DNA of 51,722 nt from CASPLG01 sp965120375 (GCA_965120375.1 CBCPMW010000004.1:1-51722), one strand, 5' to 3'. Shown: positions 23,876-33,305, counted from the stretch's first letter. Numbers and translations: made by a program. Notes: generated by a model from the sequence alone, not told the origin.

Positions 23876-25999
23876 CTAAACTGGCATTATGAAATTTAAA
23901 AGTTTAAAAATTTGACAGGTTGCAAAACATAAAGTTACACCGATTATTGTCGGTAAAATTGCTGAAAAAAATGTCCATTTTGTGCTGCCTGTTTCTTTTT
24001 TTATCGTCCAAAGTGTTGTCCCACAAGGAAAATGAAAAACTGAAAATAGCATTGTGCATATAGCTGTTGTGTAAGTCCATGAATTTGATATAAGCAAACT
24101 ATGAAGTTGACTTAAATTACCAAGTTCTAAAATGCTTTCAGTAGATAAGTAGCTCATTATAATTATAGGTATGACGATTTCATTTGCTGGAAAACCTAGA
24201 ATGAAGGCTAAAAGTATAACGCCGTCAAGCCCTATAATTTTTGCAAATGGATCTAGAAAATTTGCACTATATGACAAAATCGAAAGTCCGGAAATTTTTG
24301 TATTCGCGAATATCCATATAATAAATCCAGCAGGAATAGCAAGCATAACTGCCCTTGCTAATACAAAGATAGTTCTGTCAAATACGGACCGAACTAAAAT
24401 CTGACTAATTTTTGGCTTTCTGTAAGGTGGAAGCTCCAATATGAAAGATGATGAAATTCCTTTTAAAAATGTTTTTGATAAAAAAAGAGAAACTAAAAAT
24501 GTAACAGTTACAGCTAAAAGTATTATAAAAGTTATTATAATTGCCGAAACTATAGATCTAAATTTTTCGGGAATAAGTATTGAAAAAAACATTGCTGTCA
24601 CTGAAAGTAGTGTAGGGATTCTGCCATTACATGGAATAAAGTTATTTGTAATAGTTGCAATTAAACGTTCTCTAGGTGAATCGATAATTCTACAACCAGA
24701 CACCCCACAGGCATTACACCCAAATCCCATACACATAGTTAAAGCTTGTTTTCCATGGGCTCCAGAATTTTTAAAAAGTCTGTCTAAATTGAACGCAACT
24801 CTTGGAAGGTACCCGATATCTTCTAAAAAAGTGAATAAAGGGAAGAATATAGCCATAGGTGGAAGCATGACAGAAACAACCCAAACAAGAGTCCTGTAGA
24901 CACCAAAAATAAGAAGATTACTTAATTGATTTGGAATATGTAAAATTGAAAAAATGTTAGATAAAAAATTTTCTCCTTGGAATAAATAAAACGATAGTAG
25001 TTCTGATGGATAATTTGCTCCAACAATAGTCAGCCAAAATATTATCAGTAAAGCAAAAATCATTACTGGAAAACCAGTAATTTTTGATGTTAAAAATTTA
25101 TCCATAGTTCTGTCAAATCTATCATAGTTTTTGTTTTTTAAATTGACGCAAACTTTAAATATTTTTTCTGCCCTTTCTACTATTGAACTTGAAATCGTAT
25201 CCTGGATAAAGTTTTCGTTTTTTGTATTTTTTATTATTTTTTTTATTTCATTTTCTACAAAAAATTTAGTTTCAAAATCAAGCTCCAAATATTTTGATAT
25301 CTTTTCGCAAAATTTTTTATCTGATTCTAGCATTTTTATAGAAACCCATCTGGAATCAAATATATTTTTTGCTTTAAGTTTTATTTCATCTTCTATTTTT
25401 TTTATTGATTCTTCTAAGATGTTTCCATAATCTGTATTAATTTTAAAAGTTTTCTGTTTTTTATCGCAAATTTTTTTAGTTTCTTCAACTAATTTAGATA
25501 GTCCAGTTCCTTTTCTACCGTCAGTTCCAACTACAATTGTTCCGAGTTGAAGTGAAAGTTCATCTAAATTGATTTCTATTCCTTTTTTAATTGCTTCGTC
25601 TATTAAATTTACACAAACTACAGCATTTTGAGTCACTTCGAGTATTTGAAGGGCAAGTCGGAGACTTCTTTCGAGTCTTGTTGCATCCAATACAATAATT
25701 ATTGCATCAAAACTATTAAAGCATATAAAATCTCTAGCAACTTCTTCTTCTACTGAACTAGCAAAAAGAGAATAAGTTCCCGGAGTATCAATTAATTCAA
25801 ATTTTTCGCTATTGTAAAAAAATTTTCCTTTGGCACTTTCTACAGTTTTTCCGGGCCAGTTACCTGTGTGTTGATTAAGTCCCGTTAGATGATTAAAAAT
25901 TGTACTTTTCCCAACGTTAGGATTTCCTGCAATACCAATTTTCTTTATATTTTTTTGTTTCATTTTTTTTATATATAAGGCATTTTCTGCCATAAACAT
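23876..25999 (-). CDS. feoB: Ferrous iron transporter FeoB
   Basis: A 707-residue inner-membrane iron(II) transporter. The N-terminal G domain has GIAGNPNVGKSTIFNHLTG, the switch region around HTGNWPGKTVE and DTPGTYSL. A helical spacer follows, and then a polytopic core with the two gate repeats (MGFGCNACGVSGCR and GFPANEIVIPIIIM). GGAGGTTT lies before ATG 25999. feoA ends 21 bases upstream, giving a feoA-feoB operon. No separate feoC is seen. The gene converges with ireB with only six bases between. Confidence 0.95.
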   Translation of the reverse strand: MFMAENALYIKKMKQKNIKKIGIAGNPNVGKSTIFNHLTGLNQHTGNWPGKTVESAKGKFFYNSEKFELIDTPGTYSLFASSVEEEVARDFICFNSFDAIIIVLDATRLERSLRLALQILEVTQNAVVCVNLIDEAIKKGIEINLDELSLQLGTIVVGTDGRKGTGLSKLVEETKKICDKKQKTFKINTDYGNILEESIKKIEDEIKLKAKNIFDSRWVSIKMLESDKKFCEKISKYLELDFETKFFVENEIKKIIKNTKNENFIQDTISSSIVERAEKIFKVCVNLKNKNYDRFDRTMDKFLTSKITGFPVMIFALLIIFWLTIVGANYPSELLSFYLFQGENFLSNIFSILHIPNQLSNLLIFGVYRTLVWVVSVMLPPMAIFFPLFTFLEDIGYLPRVAFNLDRLFKNSGAHGKQALTMCMGFGCNACGVSGCRIIDSPRERLIATITNNFIPCNGRIPTLLSVTAMFFSILIPEKFRSIVSAIIITFIILLAVTVTFLVSLFLSKTFLKGISSSFILELPPYRKPKISQILVRSVFDRTIFVLARAVMLAIPAGFIIWIFANTKISGLSILSYSANFLDPFAKIIGLDGVILLAFILGFPANEIVIPIIIMSYLSTESILELGNLSQLHSLLISNSWTYTTAICTMLFSVFHFPCGTTLWTIKKETGSTKWTFFSAILPTIIGVTLCFATCQIFKLLNFIMPV

Positions 26000-26020
26000 A
26001 AATTAAACCTCCGGAAAGAT

Positions 26021-26272
26021 TCATATTTTTACAATTATTTTGCTTGAAAGTTCAGATCTAAATGCGACTACAGTATCCCTTATAAGGTAAGCTGTGGGAT
26101 CTAATAAAGGGCTTTTTCCTAAAACTTTTATTTTGCTACCTTGAATTATACCCAAATCAAACAGTCTTCTTCTCTTAATCCCAGTTTCAAGTACACAGCA
26201 AACGGTGCAAGTTTTATTTGTTTCGACTTCATTTAAAGATAGAATCAAACTATCTGTTTTTATATTGTTCAA
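26021..26272 (-). CDS. feoA: FeoA, SH3-like partner of FeoB
   Basis: An 83-residue cytoplasmic beta-barrel protein. The core motif RRRLFDLGIIQGSKIKVLGK is typical, followed by DPTAYLIRDTVVAFRSELS. FeoA binds FeoB and is needed for iron(II) uptake. It contains three Cys near the N-terminus (CTVCCV), a little unusual. No clear Fur or DtxR-type box was found upstream. Confidence 0.92.
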   Translation of the reverse strand: MNNIKTDSLILSLNEVETNKTCTVCCVLETGIKRRRLFDLGIIQGSKIKVLGKSPLLDPTAYLIRDTVVAFRSELSSKIIVKI

Positions 26273-26469
26273 TTTTAAAATTAGCCCCCTTTTGTTTCAT
26301 ACTATGAACTAAATCTATTAAAGTTAACATTTCTGGCTCAATTTTAGTGTTTTTTAATACTTTTAATTTATTTTTTTAGGAACCAAGAGCGTTTTTATAA
26401 AAAATAAGTATAGTTTAGTTCTACTTAGAGAAGCTTTCCCATATTAATTTGATAAAGGGGGGGACAAGT

Positions 26470-27477
26470 ATGAATATAGAAAATGAAAATATAGGATTTA
26501 ACAGTGCAGTTTTATTTTTGAATGAAAAGTTCAGAAATTTAGCTAAAAATATTGATCCCGAAGCAAAAAAATCTATTTATGAGATTAGAGTTCGGGTAAA
26601 TAAAGCATTAGCTTTTATTTGTTATGAGAAAACTTATTTTTTATGTAAAGACGGAAAAATCTCAGAAGACGAAACTGATTTTATTGTCTCTCCTATAGAT
26701 ATTTCTGAAATAATAGAAATTTTATGTAAATGTTCTATATATAGTTATCAGAATCAAATAAAAGATGGATTCATACCTTTGGAATATGGACACAGAGCTG
26801 GTATTTGTGGAACTGCAGTAATAGATAAAGCCCAAATAAATAGTGTGCGTGATATATCATCTATAAATATTCGTGTTGCTAAAGAAATTAAAGGATGCAG
26901 CCGAAAAATTTTAGAAAAAATTGGATATTATCCAAAAGGAACTATAATTGCTGGACCACCGGCTAGTGGAAAAACTACTATTTTAAGGGATTTAGCGCGA
27001 ATTTTATCATCAAGACTTAGTGGATATAAAAAAGTTTCTATAGTTGACGAACGAAGTGAAATCGCAGCAACTTATAAAGGGGTTCCACAATTTGATATAG
27101 GAATAAGTGATGTTTTAAATAGTTATCCAAAGCATCTTGGAATAATGCATGCCGTTAGGACGTTATCTTCTGACATAATAATATGTGATGAAATGGGACT
27201 TGCCTTAGAAGTAAGTGCAGTAGACGAAGGTTTAAAATCTGGCTGCCAATTAATTACAAGTGTCCATTTAGAATCTAAGGAGAATTTACTTAGCAAAAAA
27301 CAAGTTAGGGATTTGCTTAAGACATCTGCTTTTGAAAATATAATCGTTTTAAATGAAGAAAGCAAGTGTACAGGGGACTTTGATTTTATTAAAGTGGAGG
27401 ATCTTTATGCTAAAAATGATAGGAATTATTTTAGTAATAATATCTGGGGTTTCAGGTGGCCAAATAGCTTCTTATAA
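26470..27477 (+). CDS. spoIIIAA: Stage III sporulation protein AA (ATPase)
   Basis: A 335-residue secretion-type ATPase of the SpoIIIA-SpoIIQ channel joining mother cell and forespore. Walker A GPPASGKTTILRDLA, the SIVDERSEIA block and DIIICDEMG Walker B are clear. I choose ATG 26470 behind AAAGGGGGGG; the TTG at 26449 lies before the binding site. The 3' end overlaps spoIIIAB by 71 bases, a long overlap that suggests translational coupling. It is the first gene of a complete AA-AH operon. Confidence 0.94.
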   Translation: MNIENENIGFNSAVLFLNEKFRNLAKNIDPEAKKSIYEIRVRVNKALAFICYEKTYFLCKDGKISEDETDFIVSPIDISEIIEILCKCSIYSYQNQIKDGFIPLEYGHRAGICGTAVIDKAQINSVRDISSINIRVAKEIKGCSRKILEKIGYYPKGTIIAGPPASGKTTILRDLARILSSRLSGYKKVSIVDERSEIAATYKGVPQFDIGISDVLNSYPKHLGIMHAVRTLSSDIIICDEMGLALEVSAVDEGLKSGCQLITSVHLESKENLLSKKQVRDLLKTSAFENIIVLNEESKCTGDFDFIKVEDLYAKNDRNYFSNNIWGFRWPNSFL

Positions 27478-27913
27478 ATTAATAGATAAAGTCAGATTTA
27501 TTGAAGAATATATGGAATTTATAAAAAATACTGAAAATGAAATTAGGTACAGCGGTATTTTACTAGAAGAAATAATTTTTAAACAAAAGGGAAATTCAAG
27601 GTTTTCGCATCTTGCTAAAAAGTGCTCTGATTACATAAAGCAAGGAGATTCTTTTCATACAGCTTGGGAAAAAGCTTTTTCACCGGTTAAAAATGAGCTA
27701 TTTTTTTCATCATCTTTTTTTGAGATATTAATGAACTTTGGACTTAAGCTTGGAACAAGTGACGTATCTAGTCAAATATCTCATTGTAAATATAATTTTG
27801 AACTTGCAAAGTCGTATCTTGAAACTGCTAGAGAAGAAAAGAAAGCTAAATGTAAACTTTACAGAATTCTTGGGATATCTACAGGTATAGCTTTAGCTCT
27901 TTTCCTTGTATAA
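27407..27913 (+). CDS. spoIIIAB: Stage III sporulation protein AB
   Basis: A 168-residue membrane protein of the SpoIIIA complex, remotely like type II secretion GspF. An N-terminal hydrophobic helix (MIGIILVIISGVSGG) is followed by a helical cytoplasmic domain, and a second hydrophobic helix ends the protein (ISTGIALALFLV). ATG 27407 has GTGGAGG just upstream and gives the family length. The longer frame from 27353 would sit wholly within spoIIIAA. Confidence 0.92.
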   Translation: MLKMIGIILVIISGVSGGQIASYKLIDKVRFIEEYMEFIKNTENEIRYSGILLEEIIFKQKGNSRFSHLAKKCSDYIKQGDSFHTAWEKAFSPVKNELFFSSSFFEILMNFGLKLGTSDVSSQISHCKYNFELAKSYLETAREEKKAKCKLYRILGISTGIALALFLV

Positions 27914-27928
27914 AGTGGAGGAATTAAA

Positions 27929-28123
27929 TTGGATGTAGACTTAGTTTTTAAAATTGCTGCAATAGGAATTATTGTTTCTGTTTTAAATCAAGTATTAATT
28001 CGATCAGGAAGAGAAGAACAAGCGATGATGACAACACTTGCCGGATTGATAGTTGTTCTGATGATGATAATTCATCAGATAGATACTTTATTTAAAACTA
28101 TAAAATCAGTTTTTGGACTTTAA
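27929..28123 (+). CDS. spoIIIAC: Stage III sporulation protein AC
   Basis: A 64-residue protein with two membrane helices, matching the tiny AC family (VFKIAAIGIIVSVLNQVL, the charged GREEQA turn, LAGLIVVLMMIIH). The start is TTG, with GTGGAGG eight bases upstream. It lies between AB and AD with gaps of 15 and 3 bases. Confidence 0.94.
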   Translation: MDVDLVFKIAAIGIIVSVLNQVLIRSGREEQAMMTTLAGLIVVLMMIIHQIDTLFKTIKSVFGL

Positions 28124-28126
28124 ATC

Positions 28127-28522
28127 ATGAACATATCATCAGTTATTGGGATAGTCTTAGTTATTGCAGTAATTTCAGTCATGATAAAAAAATATTTACC
28201 AGAATACTCGATTCTAATTAATATATCATCCGCAGCATTTATTCTTATTGTTTCTTTAGGTCAATTTGTAGAGATATTAAATCACATAAACGGGCTTTTA
28301 TATTCTGCTAAAATACCAAAAGAATATGGAATAATTCTATTTAAGTGTATGGGAATTTGTTTAATTTCACAGTTTTCATCTGACGCATGTTGTGATGCGG
28401 GCGAAACAGCTTTATCAGCTAAAATTCAGTGGGCTGGTAAAGTATCTATTATAGCTGTTTCTTTACCTCTTTTTGAAGAAATTATACAAATATCAATAAA
28501 GTTCATGGGAGGTATAAACTAG
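28127..28522 (+). CDS. spoIIIAD: Stage III sporulation protein AD
   Basis: A 131-residue membrane protein with about four helices, the AC-related AD family. The stretch GICLISQFSSDACCDAGETALSAKIQWAGK is typical. The stop TAG overlaps the spoIIIAE GTG by one base. Confidence 0.93.
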   Translation: MNISSVIGIVLVIAVISVMIKKYLPEYSILINISSAAFILIVSLGQFVEILNHINGLLYSAKIPKEYGIILFKCMGICLISQFSSDACCDAGETALSAKIQWAGKVSIIAVSLPLFEEIIQISIKFMGGIN

Positions 28523-29658
28523 TGAAAAGAAAATTGATTTTTATTTTACTCTTTTTCTTTATTTTTATACCTATAGCACAGTCAAAACAAGAGAAAATTG
28601 AAGAAATATACAGTGAACAATTTAAACTTATAGAAGCTGAAAAAATTTTGAAAGCTTTACCTGAAAAGGTAGTTAAGTCCTTAGAAAATATGGGGATAAA
28701 GGTAACTGATTTAAAGCAGCTTTCAAAAATATCACCTATAAAATTTTTAGATGAACTGATAAGAGAAACTAAAGATAAATCTTCTATACCGATAAAATCA
28801 TTTTTTCCAACTATAGCTATGATACTTTTGTGTTCAATTATAGATAGTATCGACATTTCGCTTGGGAACTTGAATATAAGTGAAATTATGTCTATAGTCG
28901 CATCTATTTGTATTTGTATAAATGTAATTAGTCCGATAACTAAATTTATAATATCTACATCAAACACTATAAAAATAACATCTGAATTTATTATGAGTTT
29001 TATTCCAGTTATGGTAGGAATAATGATTGCATCTGGTCAAACTGTTTCAGCATCCTCGTACCACATGATGATGAGTATATCAGGACAGGTAATTTCAAGT
29101 CTTTGTACTAATTTTTTAGTCCCTTTAATGAACACAGTGATATCGGTATCAGTCATGTCTTCTCTTGCGCCTAGACTTAAATTAGACGGAATTTCTAAAA
29201 TGATTTACAAAACAATAAAATGTTTACTTGGAATTTCAGTTTCTACTTTTTCAGCTCTTCTTGCCCTTCAAAATTTAGTTGCATTTCCGGCAGATAATAT
29301 TGGAAGTAAAACAGCAAAACTTGCACTTTCTAGTTTTGTTCCAATAGTCGGTGGAGCTTTAGGAGATGCATTTAATACAGTTCAAAGTTGTTTAAAACTT
29401 TTAAAATCGGGACTTGGTGTTTTTGCAATAGCTGCAATGACAATTTTATTTTTACCCAAAGTAATTGAATGTTTGATGTGGATATTTTTTCTGTCAGCTT
29501 CATCTTTTGTTAGTAGTGTTTTAACTCAAGGGAAAATAGAAGTGCTTCTTGAATCACTTTGTCAGGTTATAAAACTACTTCTTGCAATAATTTTATCTTG
29601 CACGGCTATATTTATAATCTCTACTATGATTATTCTTATTATCGGGAACGGAGGTTAA
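28522..29658 (+). CDS. spoIIIAE: Stage III sporulation protein AE
   Basis: A 378-residue polytopic membrane protein with a signal peptide (KRKLIFILLFFFIFIPIAQS) and about seven further hydrophobic segments. It is the large channel-like component of the SpoIIIA apparatus. The start is GTG 28522, behind GGGAGGT, overlapping the AD stop. Confidence 0.94.
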   Translation: MKRKLIFILLFFFIFIPIAQSKQEKIEEIYSEQFKLIEAEKILKALPEKVVKSLENMGIKVTDLKQLSKISPIKFLDELIRETKDKSSIPIKSFFPTIAMILLCSIIDSIDISLGNLNISEIMSIVASICICINVISPITKFIISTSNTIKITSEFIMSFIPVMVGIMIASGQTVSASSYHMMMSISGQVISSLCTNFLVPLMNTVISVSVMSSLAPRLKLDGISKMIYKTIKCLLGISVSTFSALLALQNLVAFPADNIGSKTAKLALSSFVPIVGGALGDAFNTVQSCLKLLKSGLGVFAIAAMTILFLPKVIECLMWIFFLSASSFVSSVLTQGKIEVLLESLCQVIKLLLAIILSCTAIFIISTMIILIIGNGG

Positions 29659-29661
29659 AAT

Positions 29662-30168
29662 GTGGATTTTATAATGGTTTGGTCTTCTATGATTTGTTTT
29701 TCGTGTGCTGTATGTATGATTACTAATTTTATTCTTCCGCCTGGGAATATGGAAAAAATTGTTAGAATGGTTTTGGGACTTTTTATCATAGTTTCCATAA
29801 TTTCTCCGTTTTCAGACTCAAATTTAAAAATTAAACTAAAAGTCGATTTACCCCAGAAAAATGAAAGCAACTTAAAATCTTTTGTGAAAAAGTTAGATAA
29901 GCAGTTTGAGACACTGGCGGAAAAAAATTTAAAGAACATTATTGAAGGAATTCTTGACGATATAGACATAAAAAGTAAAAAAATTGAAATATTTATGGAT
30001 ACAGACCAAGATAGCTGCATATCAATTAGTAAGTGCAAAATATTTTTATCAAGGAGTTGTAAAAAATCGGATAAAGCTTACACTTTATCTAATTCAGAGG
30101 TTATAAAAATTAAAGATGAAGTAGAAAAAAATTTAAATATAAATGTGGAGGTTTTAATTTTAGACTAA
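29662..30168 (+). CDS. spoIIIAF: Stage III sporulation protein AF
   Basis: A 168-residue protein with two N-terminal membrane helices and a soluble C-terminal domain (KSDKAYTLSNSEVIKIKDEV), as in the AF family. The start is GTG 29662, with GGAGG nine bases before. The sequence is divergent, as is common for AF, so the call leans on operon position too. Confidence 0.85.
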   Translation: MDFIMVWSSMICFSCAVCMITNFILPPGNMEKIVRMVLGLFIIVSIISPFSDSNLKIKLKVDLPQKNESNLKSFVKKLDKQFETLAEKNLKNIIEGILDDIDIKSKKIEIFMDTDQDSCISISKCKIFLSRSCKKSDKAYTLSNSEVIKIKDEVEKNLNINVEVLILD

Positions 30169-30191
30169 ATATAAAAAAGGAAGGTAAAATC

Positions 30192-30779
30192 ATGTTCGGA
30201 AGTTTTTCGAGTTTAGATAAAACAAAGGAACACTTAAATGAATTTTTGTCAAAAGATAGAAGTAAAGTTTTTATTGTAGTTTTAGCGTTTACTGGAATAT
30301 TTATGATATTTCTTTCAAATTTTTCTTCTAGGCAAAAAAGTAGTACCGTAAAATCTTTAGATTCAAAAGTAAATTCACAGCAATATTCAGAGCAATTAAG
30401 CCATAGTCTAGAAAATATCTTATCGAATATAAATGGAGCTGGAGATTCAAAAGTACTTGTGACTTTAGAAAATGGTGCAGAAACTGTATACGCAGCAGAA
30501 GAAAAGAAAAACAAGGAAGCAAGCGAAGACAAGGAAAATGGCGAAACTACTCGCAGAAAGGAGAGTGATGATTGTGAAAAAAAGTATATAACAGTTAGAG
30601 ATTCAGAAGGAACTGAACATGCTTTGGCTATAACTGAAATTGAACCCAAGATAAAAGGAGTAATTGTTGTTTGTCCTGGTGGTGAAGAACCGGTAGTTCA
30701 ACAAAGAATAACAAATGCTGTTACCACGGCTCTTAGTATTCCATCAAATAAAGTTTGTGTTACTAAGTCGTGCAATTAA
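30192..30779 (+). CDS. spoIIIAG: Stage III sporulation protein AG (ring protein)
   Basis: A 195-residue protein with one membrane helix (about 29-45, VFIVVLAFTGIFMIFLS) and an extracytoplasmic ring-building domain. The family end IKGVIVVCPGGEEPVVQQRI..VTTALSIPSNKVCV is clear. SpoIIIAG forms a large ring in the intermembrane space. A charged Lys/Glu insert (KKNKEASEDKENGETTRRKE) sits mid-domain. AAGGAAGG precedes the ATG. Confidence 0.93.
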   Translation: MFGSFSSLDKTKEHLNEFLSKDRSKVFIVVLAFTGIFMIFLSNFSSRQKSSTVKSLDSKVNSQQYSEQLSHSLENILSNINGAGDSKVLVTLENGAETVYAAEEKKNKEASEDKENGETTRRKESDDCEKKYITVRDSEGTEHALAITEIEPKIKGVIVVCPGGEEPVVQQRITNAVTTALSIPSNKVCVTKSCN

Positions 30780-30810
30780 TAAAATTTAATAAAACTATGG
30801 AGGAATAAAA

Positions 30811-31365
30811 ATGAAACTTCACAGACGTCAATTAATTTTAGCTTCTTTGGTACTTGCTTTAGGTGCAGCAGTATACTTAAATTGGTATTTTGCCGACGAC
30901 AAAGGTCTAAATGCAACCAATATTTTGCAAACTCAAAAAGAGCTTGGCGAAGCGAGATATGTAAATAGTATAAATGAATATAAACAAACTGAACCTGTAA
31001 TGAATTTAACTAAAGAAACTAAAGAATATTTTGCCAAAGCTAAAATGGAAAGGCAAAAATCTAGAGATGAAGCTATGGAACTATTGAAAAATTCAATTAC
31101 AGAATCTAAAGATCAGGGATATAGCGCAGACATTTCAGTTCGTGTCGACGAAATGGCAAAAACTATACAACAGGAATCAAATATCGAAAATTTAGTTAAA
31201 GCAAAAGGGTTTACCGAATGTATGGCATTTATTCAAAACAATGAATGCAGTGTGATAGTAAATCCTGGAAGTTTAAACGACAGCTCTGCTATTACCATAA
31301 GAGATATTGTTTTTGGGCAAAGTGGAATCCCTTTTGATAGAATAAAAATTACTGAAGCAAAGTAA
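30811..31365 (+). CDS. spoIIIAH: Stage III sporulation protein AH
   Basis: A 184-residue membrane-anchored protein that pairs with forespore SpoIIQ. One N-terminal helix (ILASLVLALGAAVYLNWYF) precedes an extracytoplasmic domain with the family-type C-terminus (AKGFTECMAFIQNNECSVIV, then ITIRDIVFGQSGI). GGAGG lies before the ATG. It ends the operon. Whether SpoIIQ exists in this genome cannot be seen. Confidence 0.93.
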   Translation: MKLHRRQLILASLVLALGAAVYLNWYFADDKGLNATNILQTQKELGEARYVNSINEYKQTEPVMNLTKETKEYFAKAKMERQKSRDEAMELLKNSITESKDQGYSADISVRVDEMAKTIQQESNIENLVKAKGFTECMAFIQNNECSVIVNPGSLNDSSAITIRDIVFGQSGIPFDRIKITEAK

Positions 31366-31727
31366 AAAAATAAAATATCCAGTACATACAGAGTACTGGA
31401 TAAGAAAGGAGAAAAAAAGATTAAATGTATCGGTGACTTTTCAATATTGGAAAATATAACATTATCACCACTTATGTTATACCACAAATTAATCATATTT
31501 TTACCGACAAATTGTAAACAAAAAGAAAAATTTACGACACTTTAATATTTTAAAAAATGCACAAAATACAGTTACTTATTAAATTTTATATTATTTTTGG
31601 ACCTTGTTGAAATAAAAATTGAATTTAAAACTTTCAGCTTAATGATAACTCATAAAAAATAGATTTATATATTTTAGAAAATAAAAAACGCCAACGGTAT
31701 TGTTTCCGTCTGGCGCTACATTTTTTG
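31366..31727. other. Intergenic region after spoIIIA
   Basis: The 362 bases hold two hairpins and no gene. A 10-bp stem (31376-31385 with 31393-31402) directly follows spoIIIAH, but its T run is on the minus-strand side. The second hairpin is the terminator of the minus-strand repeat protein (31684-31715). The rest is AT-rich. Confidence 0.6.
31684..31715 (-). terminator. Terminator of the repeat-protein gene
   Basis: A 9-bp stem with one bulged base (CGCCAACGG against CCGTcTGGCG), loop TATTGTTT, and TTTTTT after it on the minus strand. Confidence 0.75.
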
Positions 31728-32705
31728 TTATTTTCTTACTAAATCCATAAGGTATTTGTACTTGTCTTTTTTAAATAATGTTTTTCTTTTAGGAGCTTTT
31801 TGGAATGCTGATTTTAATCTTTCCAAGCTTTCTTTGCTAACTTTTTTGTTCTGTTTAAGTGCGTCACATAAGTTATTGAAGTCACTAATATTATCCAAAC
31901 CAGCTACTTCAACAATTTCGGCCAAAGTACCCAAAGATTCGTTTTTTCCCCCAAAAACTGATAACGACTCACAGTATTTAGAAAAATCACTTTTACCATC
32001 TTTGATAGCTTTTTTCATACCTATAAGCTTTGACAGTTTTGCCAAGGCTCCAGTGCTCTTTGCTAGTTCATTTTTCTTTATAGTTAAGCAATAATTTTCA
32101 AAGTTTTCGTCATTTATCGGAAGTCCTCCTACTTCAAGAAGTTCAGCAAAGTCCGTCATATGACCATTAAGTTTATATTTTTTTATTATAGAGCAATACC
32201 CTCCAAAATTCTTTTTGGTTATTTTAAGCCCCTTAGAGTTTGTAAGTTTGTTCAGGCCTTTTGTCTGCATAATTTTCACAAATTTTTCAAGGTCATCTAT
32301 ATTTTTATCTAATTTATTAACAATAATAGGTAAGGCAACTTCTTCGAGATCCTGTTCACTTTCTATCTTAAGCTCTTTGTTTTCTCTAAATTTTTCTAAC
32401 ACAGTATCTATCTTTTTACAGCCTCTTTTCATATATCGCTCTGCAACCGCAAGGGCTGTATTTGCACAAAACGAGTTATCTAACTTTATTTTTTTATTAT
32501 TCAAGTGTATATCTTGTTTTTCAATTATTGTAGCTATACTTTTTATTGAATCTTCGTTCACACTTACTTTAATCGAGTTATTTCCAGCGTTTTGTCTAGA
32601 CTTTCCAATTCCAAATTTGTTTGCGAAAAATCTTTGTACACAACCGCCTACTATCAAACACGCAACCAGGCCTCCCATTTGGAGTCCAAACGTTGTCCAG
32701 CTCAT
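31728..32705 (-). CDS. Unknown membrane-anchored protein with four Cys-containing helical repeats
   Basis: A 325-residue protein. An N-terminal hydrophobic stretch (about 8-25, LQMGGLVACLIVGGCVQ) may be an anchor. The body is helical. I see four repeats of 35-44 residues, each made of an amphipathic helix ending in Gly-Leu/Met (FVKIMQTKGL 142, FAELLEVGGL 186, LAKLSKLIGM 221, LAEIVEVAGL 261) and then D/N-F-x-x-Y/L-C (Cys 171, 206, 245, 280). The C-terminus is basic. I know no matching family. It is a single-gene unit with its own promoter and terminator. Start: ATG 32705 or GTG 32708, both behind GAGGGGG. It might mediate protein-protein contacts; that is inference from the repeats. Confidence 0.7.
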   Translation of the reverse strand: MSWTTFGLQMGGLVACLIVGGCVQRFFANKFGIGKSRQNAGNNSIKVSVNEDSIKSIATIIEKQDIHLNNKKIKLDNSFCANTALAVAERYMKRGCKKIDTVLEKFRENKELKIESEQDLEEVALPIIVNKLDKNIDDLEKFVKIMQTKGLNKLTNSKGLKITKKNFGGYCSIIKKYKLNGHMTDFAELLEVGGLPINDENFENYCLTIKKNELAKSTGALAKLSKLIGMKKAIKDGKSDFSKYCESLSVFGGKNESLGTLAEIVEVAGLDNISDFNNLCDALKQNKKVSKESLERLKSAFQKAPKRKTLFKKDKYKYLMDLVRK

Positions 32706-32735
32706 CACAAATCACCCCCTCTCGATCATACAACT

Positions 32736-32764
32736 ATTTTACCAAATTAATCCGTAAATGTCAA
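32736..32764 (-). promoter_or_regulatory. Promoter of the repeat-protein gene
   Basis: Minus strand: TTGACA (32759-32764), 17 bases, TAAAAT (32736-32741), about 30 bases before the start. Confidence 0.7.
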
Positions 32765-33119
32765 CGATATTTTGGAACATATATCTAAAACATGCAATAA
32801 TGAATTGTAAAAATATAACATAATTTTGATTGATATTTGTAATATATAAAGCAACTTCTTGGGAATCTGTAGTGTAAAATTAACCAAGCATTTATAGAAT
32901 TAAAAAGTATAGAATCAATGTATGAGTTTTGAGCATACATATGTTTAAGAAGTAAATTTTGTCAAAGGTTTTGCGAAAATTAGACATAAAAAAAAACCAG
33001 CAAACTTCTAGCTTTACCAGTCTGTAAATTTCCAAAAAAAACACCAAGACAAAAACTCACAAAAAAATAGAGCTTGCCGAAGAAAAAATTTTTTAAAGAA
33101 AAGTATTCAACAAAAAATC
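32765..33119. other. AT-rich intergenic region
   Basis: No gene or convincing RNA was found between the repeat-protein promoter and tRNA-Leu. A minus-strand T run at about 32988-32997 may end the tRNA-Leu transcript, but no clean stem precedes it. Confidence 0.5.
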
Positions 33120-33202
33120 TGGTGCCGCTGATGGGACTTGAACCCATATGGTTTCCCGTACGATTTTGAGTCGTATGCGTCTGCCAATTTCGCCACAGCG
33201 GC
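33120..33202 (-). tRNA. tRNA-Leu (CAA)
   Basis: Minus strand, 83 bases including encoded CCA. The acceptor is GCCGCTG/CAGCGGC, the anticodon arm TACGA/TCGTA has loop CTCAAAA (anticodon CAA), and a class II variable arm precedes the T arm ATGGG/CCCAT with TTCAAGT. Confidence 0.95.
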
Positions 33203-33276
33203 AAAAACCCAAAAACCTCTGAAAATCGAAGACTTATCAGCCCACTCATAGTAAAAAAACTCAAGTGACAAAAGGT

Positions 33277-33305
33277 ATTTTACATTTTAAACACATATAA
33301 GTCAA
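33277..33305 (-). promoter_or_regulatory. Promoter of tRNA-Leu
   Basis: Minus strand: TTGACT (33300-33305), 17 bases, TAAAAT (33277-33282), about 75 bases before the tRNA. The rest of 33203-33554 holds only this and the acpP promoter. Confidence 0.6.

Noticed and set aside
26298..26305. CATACTAT as a sigma-E -10 for the spoIIIA operon
   Set aside because: The -10 is close to consensus, but no convincing -35 lies 13-15 bases upstream, so I cannot support it from sequence alone.
27353..27406. Longer N-terminus for spoIIIAB
   Set aside because: The extension has no ribosome binding site and lies wholly within spoIIIAA; ATG 27407 has GTGGAGG and gives the family length.
31376..31402. Hairpin after spoIIIAH as its terminator
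   Set aside because: The 10-bp stem is perfect, but on the plus strand it is followed by AAGAAAGGAG and not T. The T run is on the minus-strand side, so its direction is unclear.
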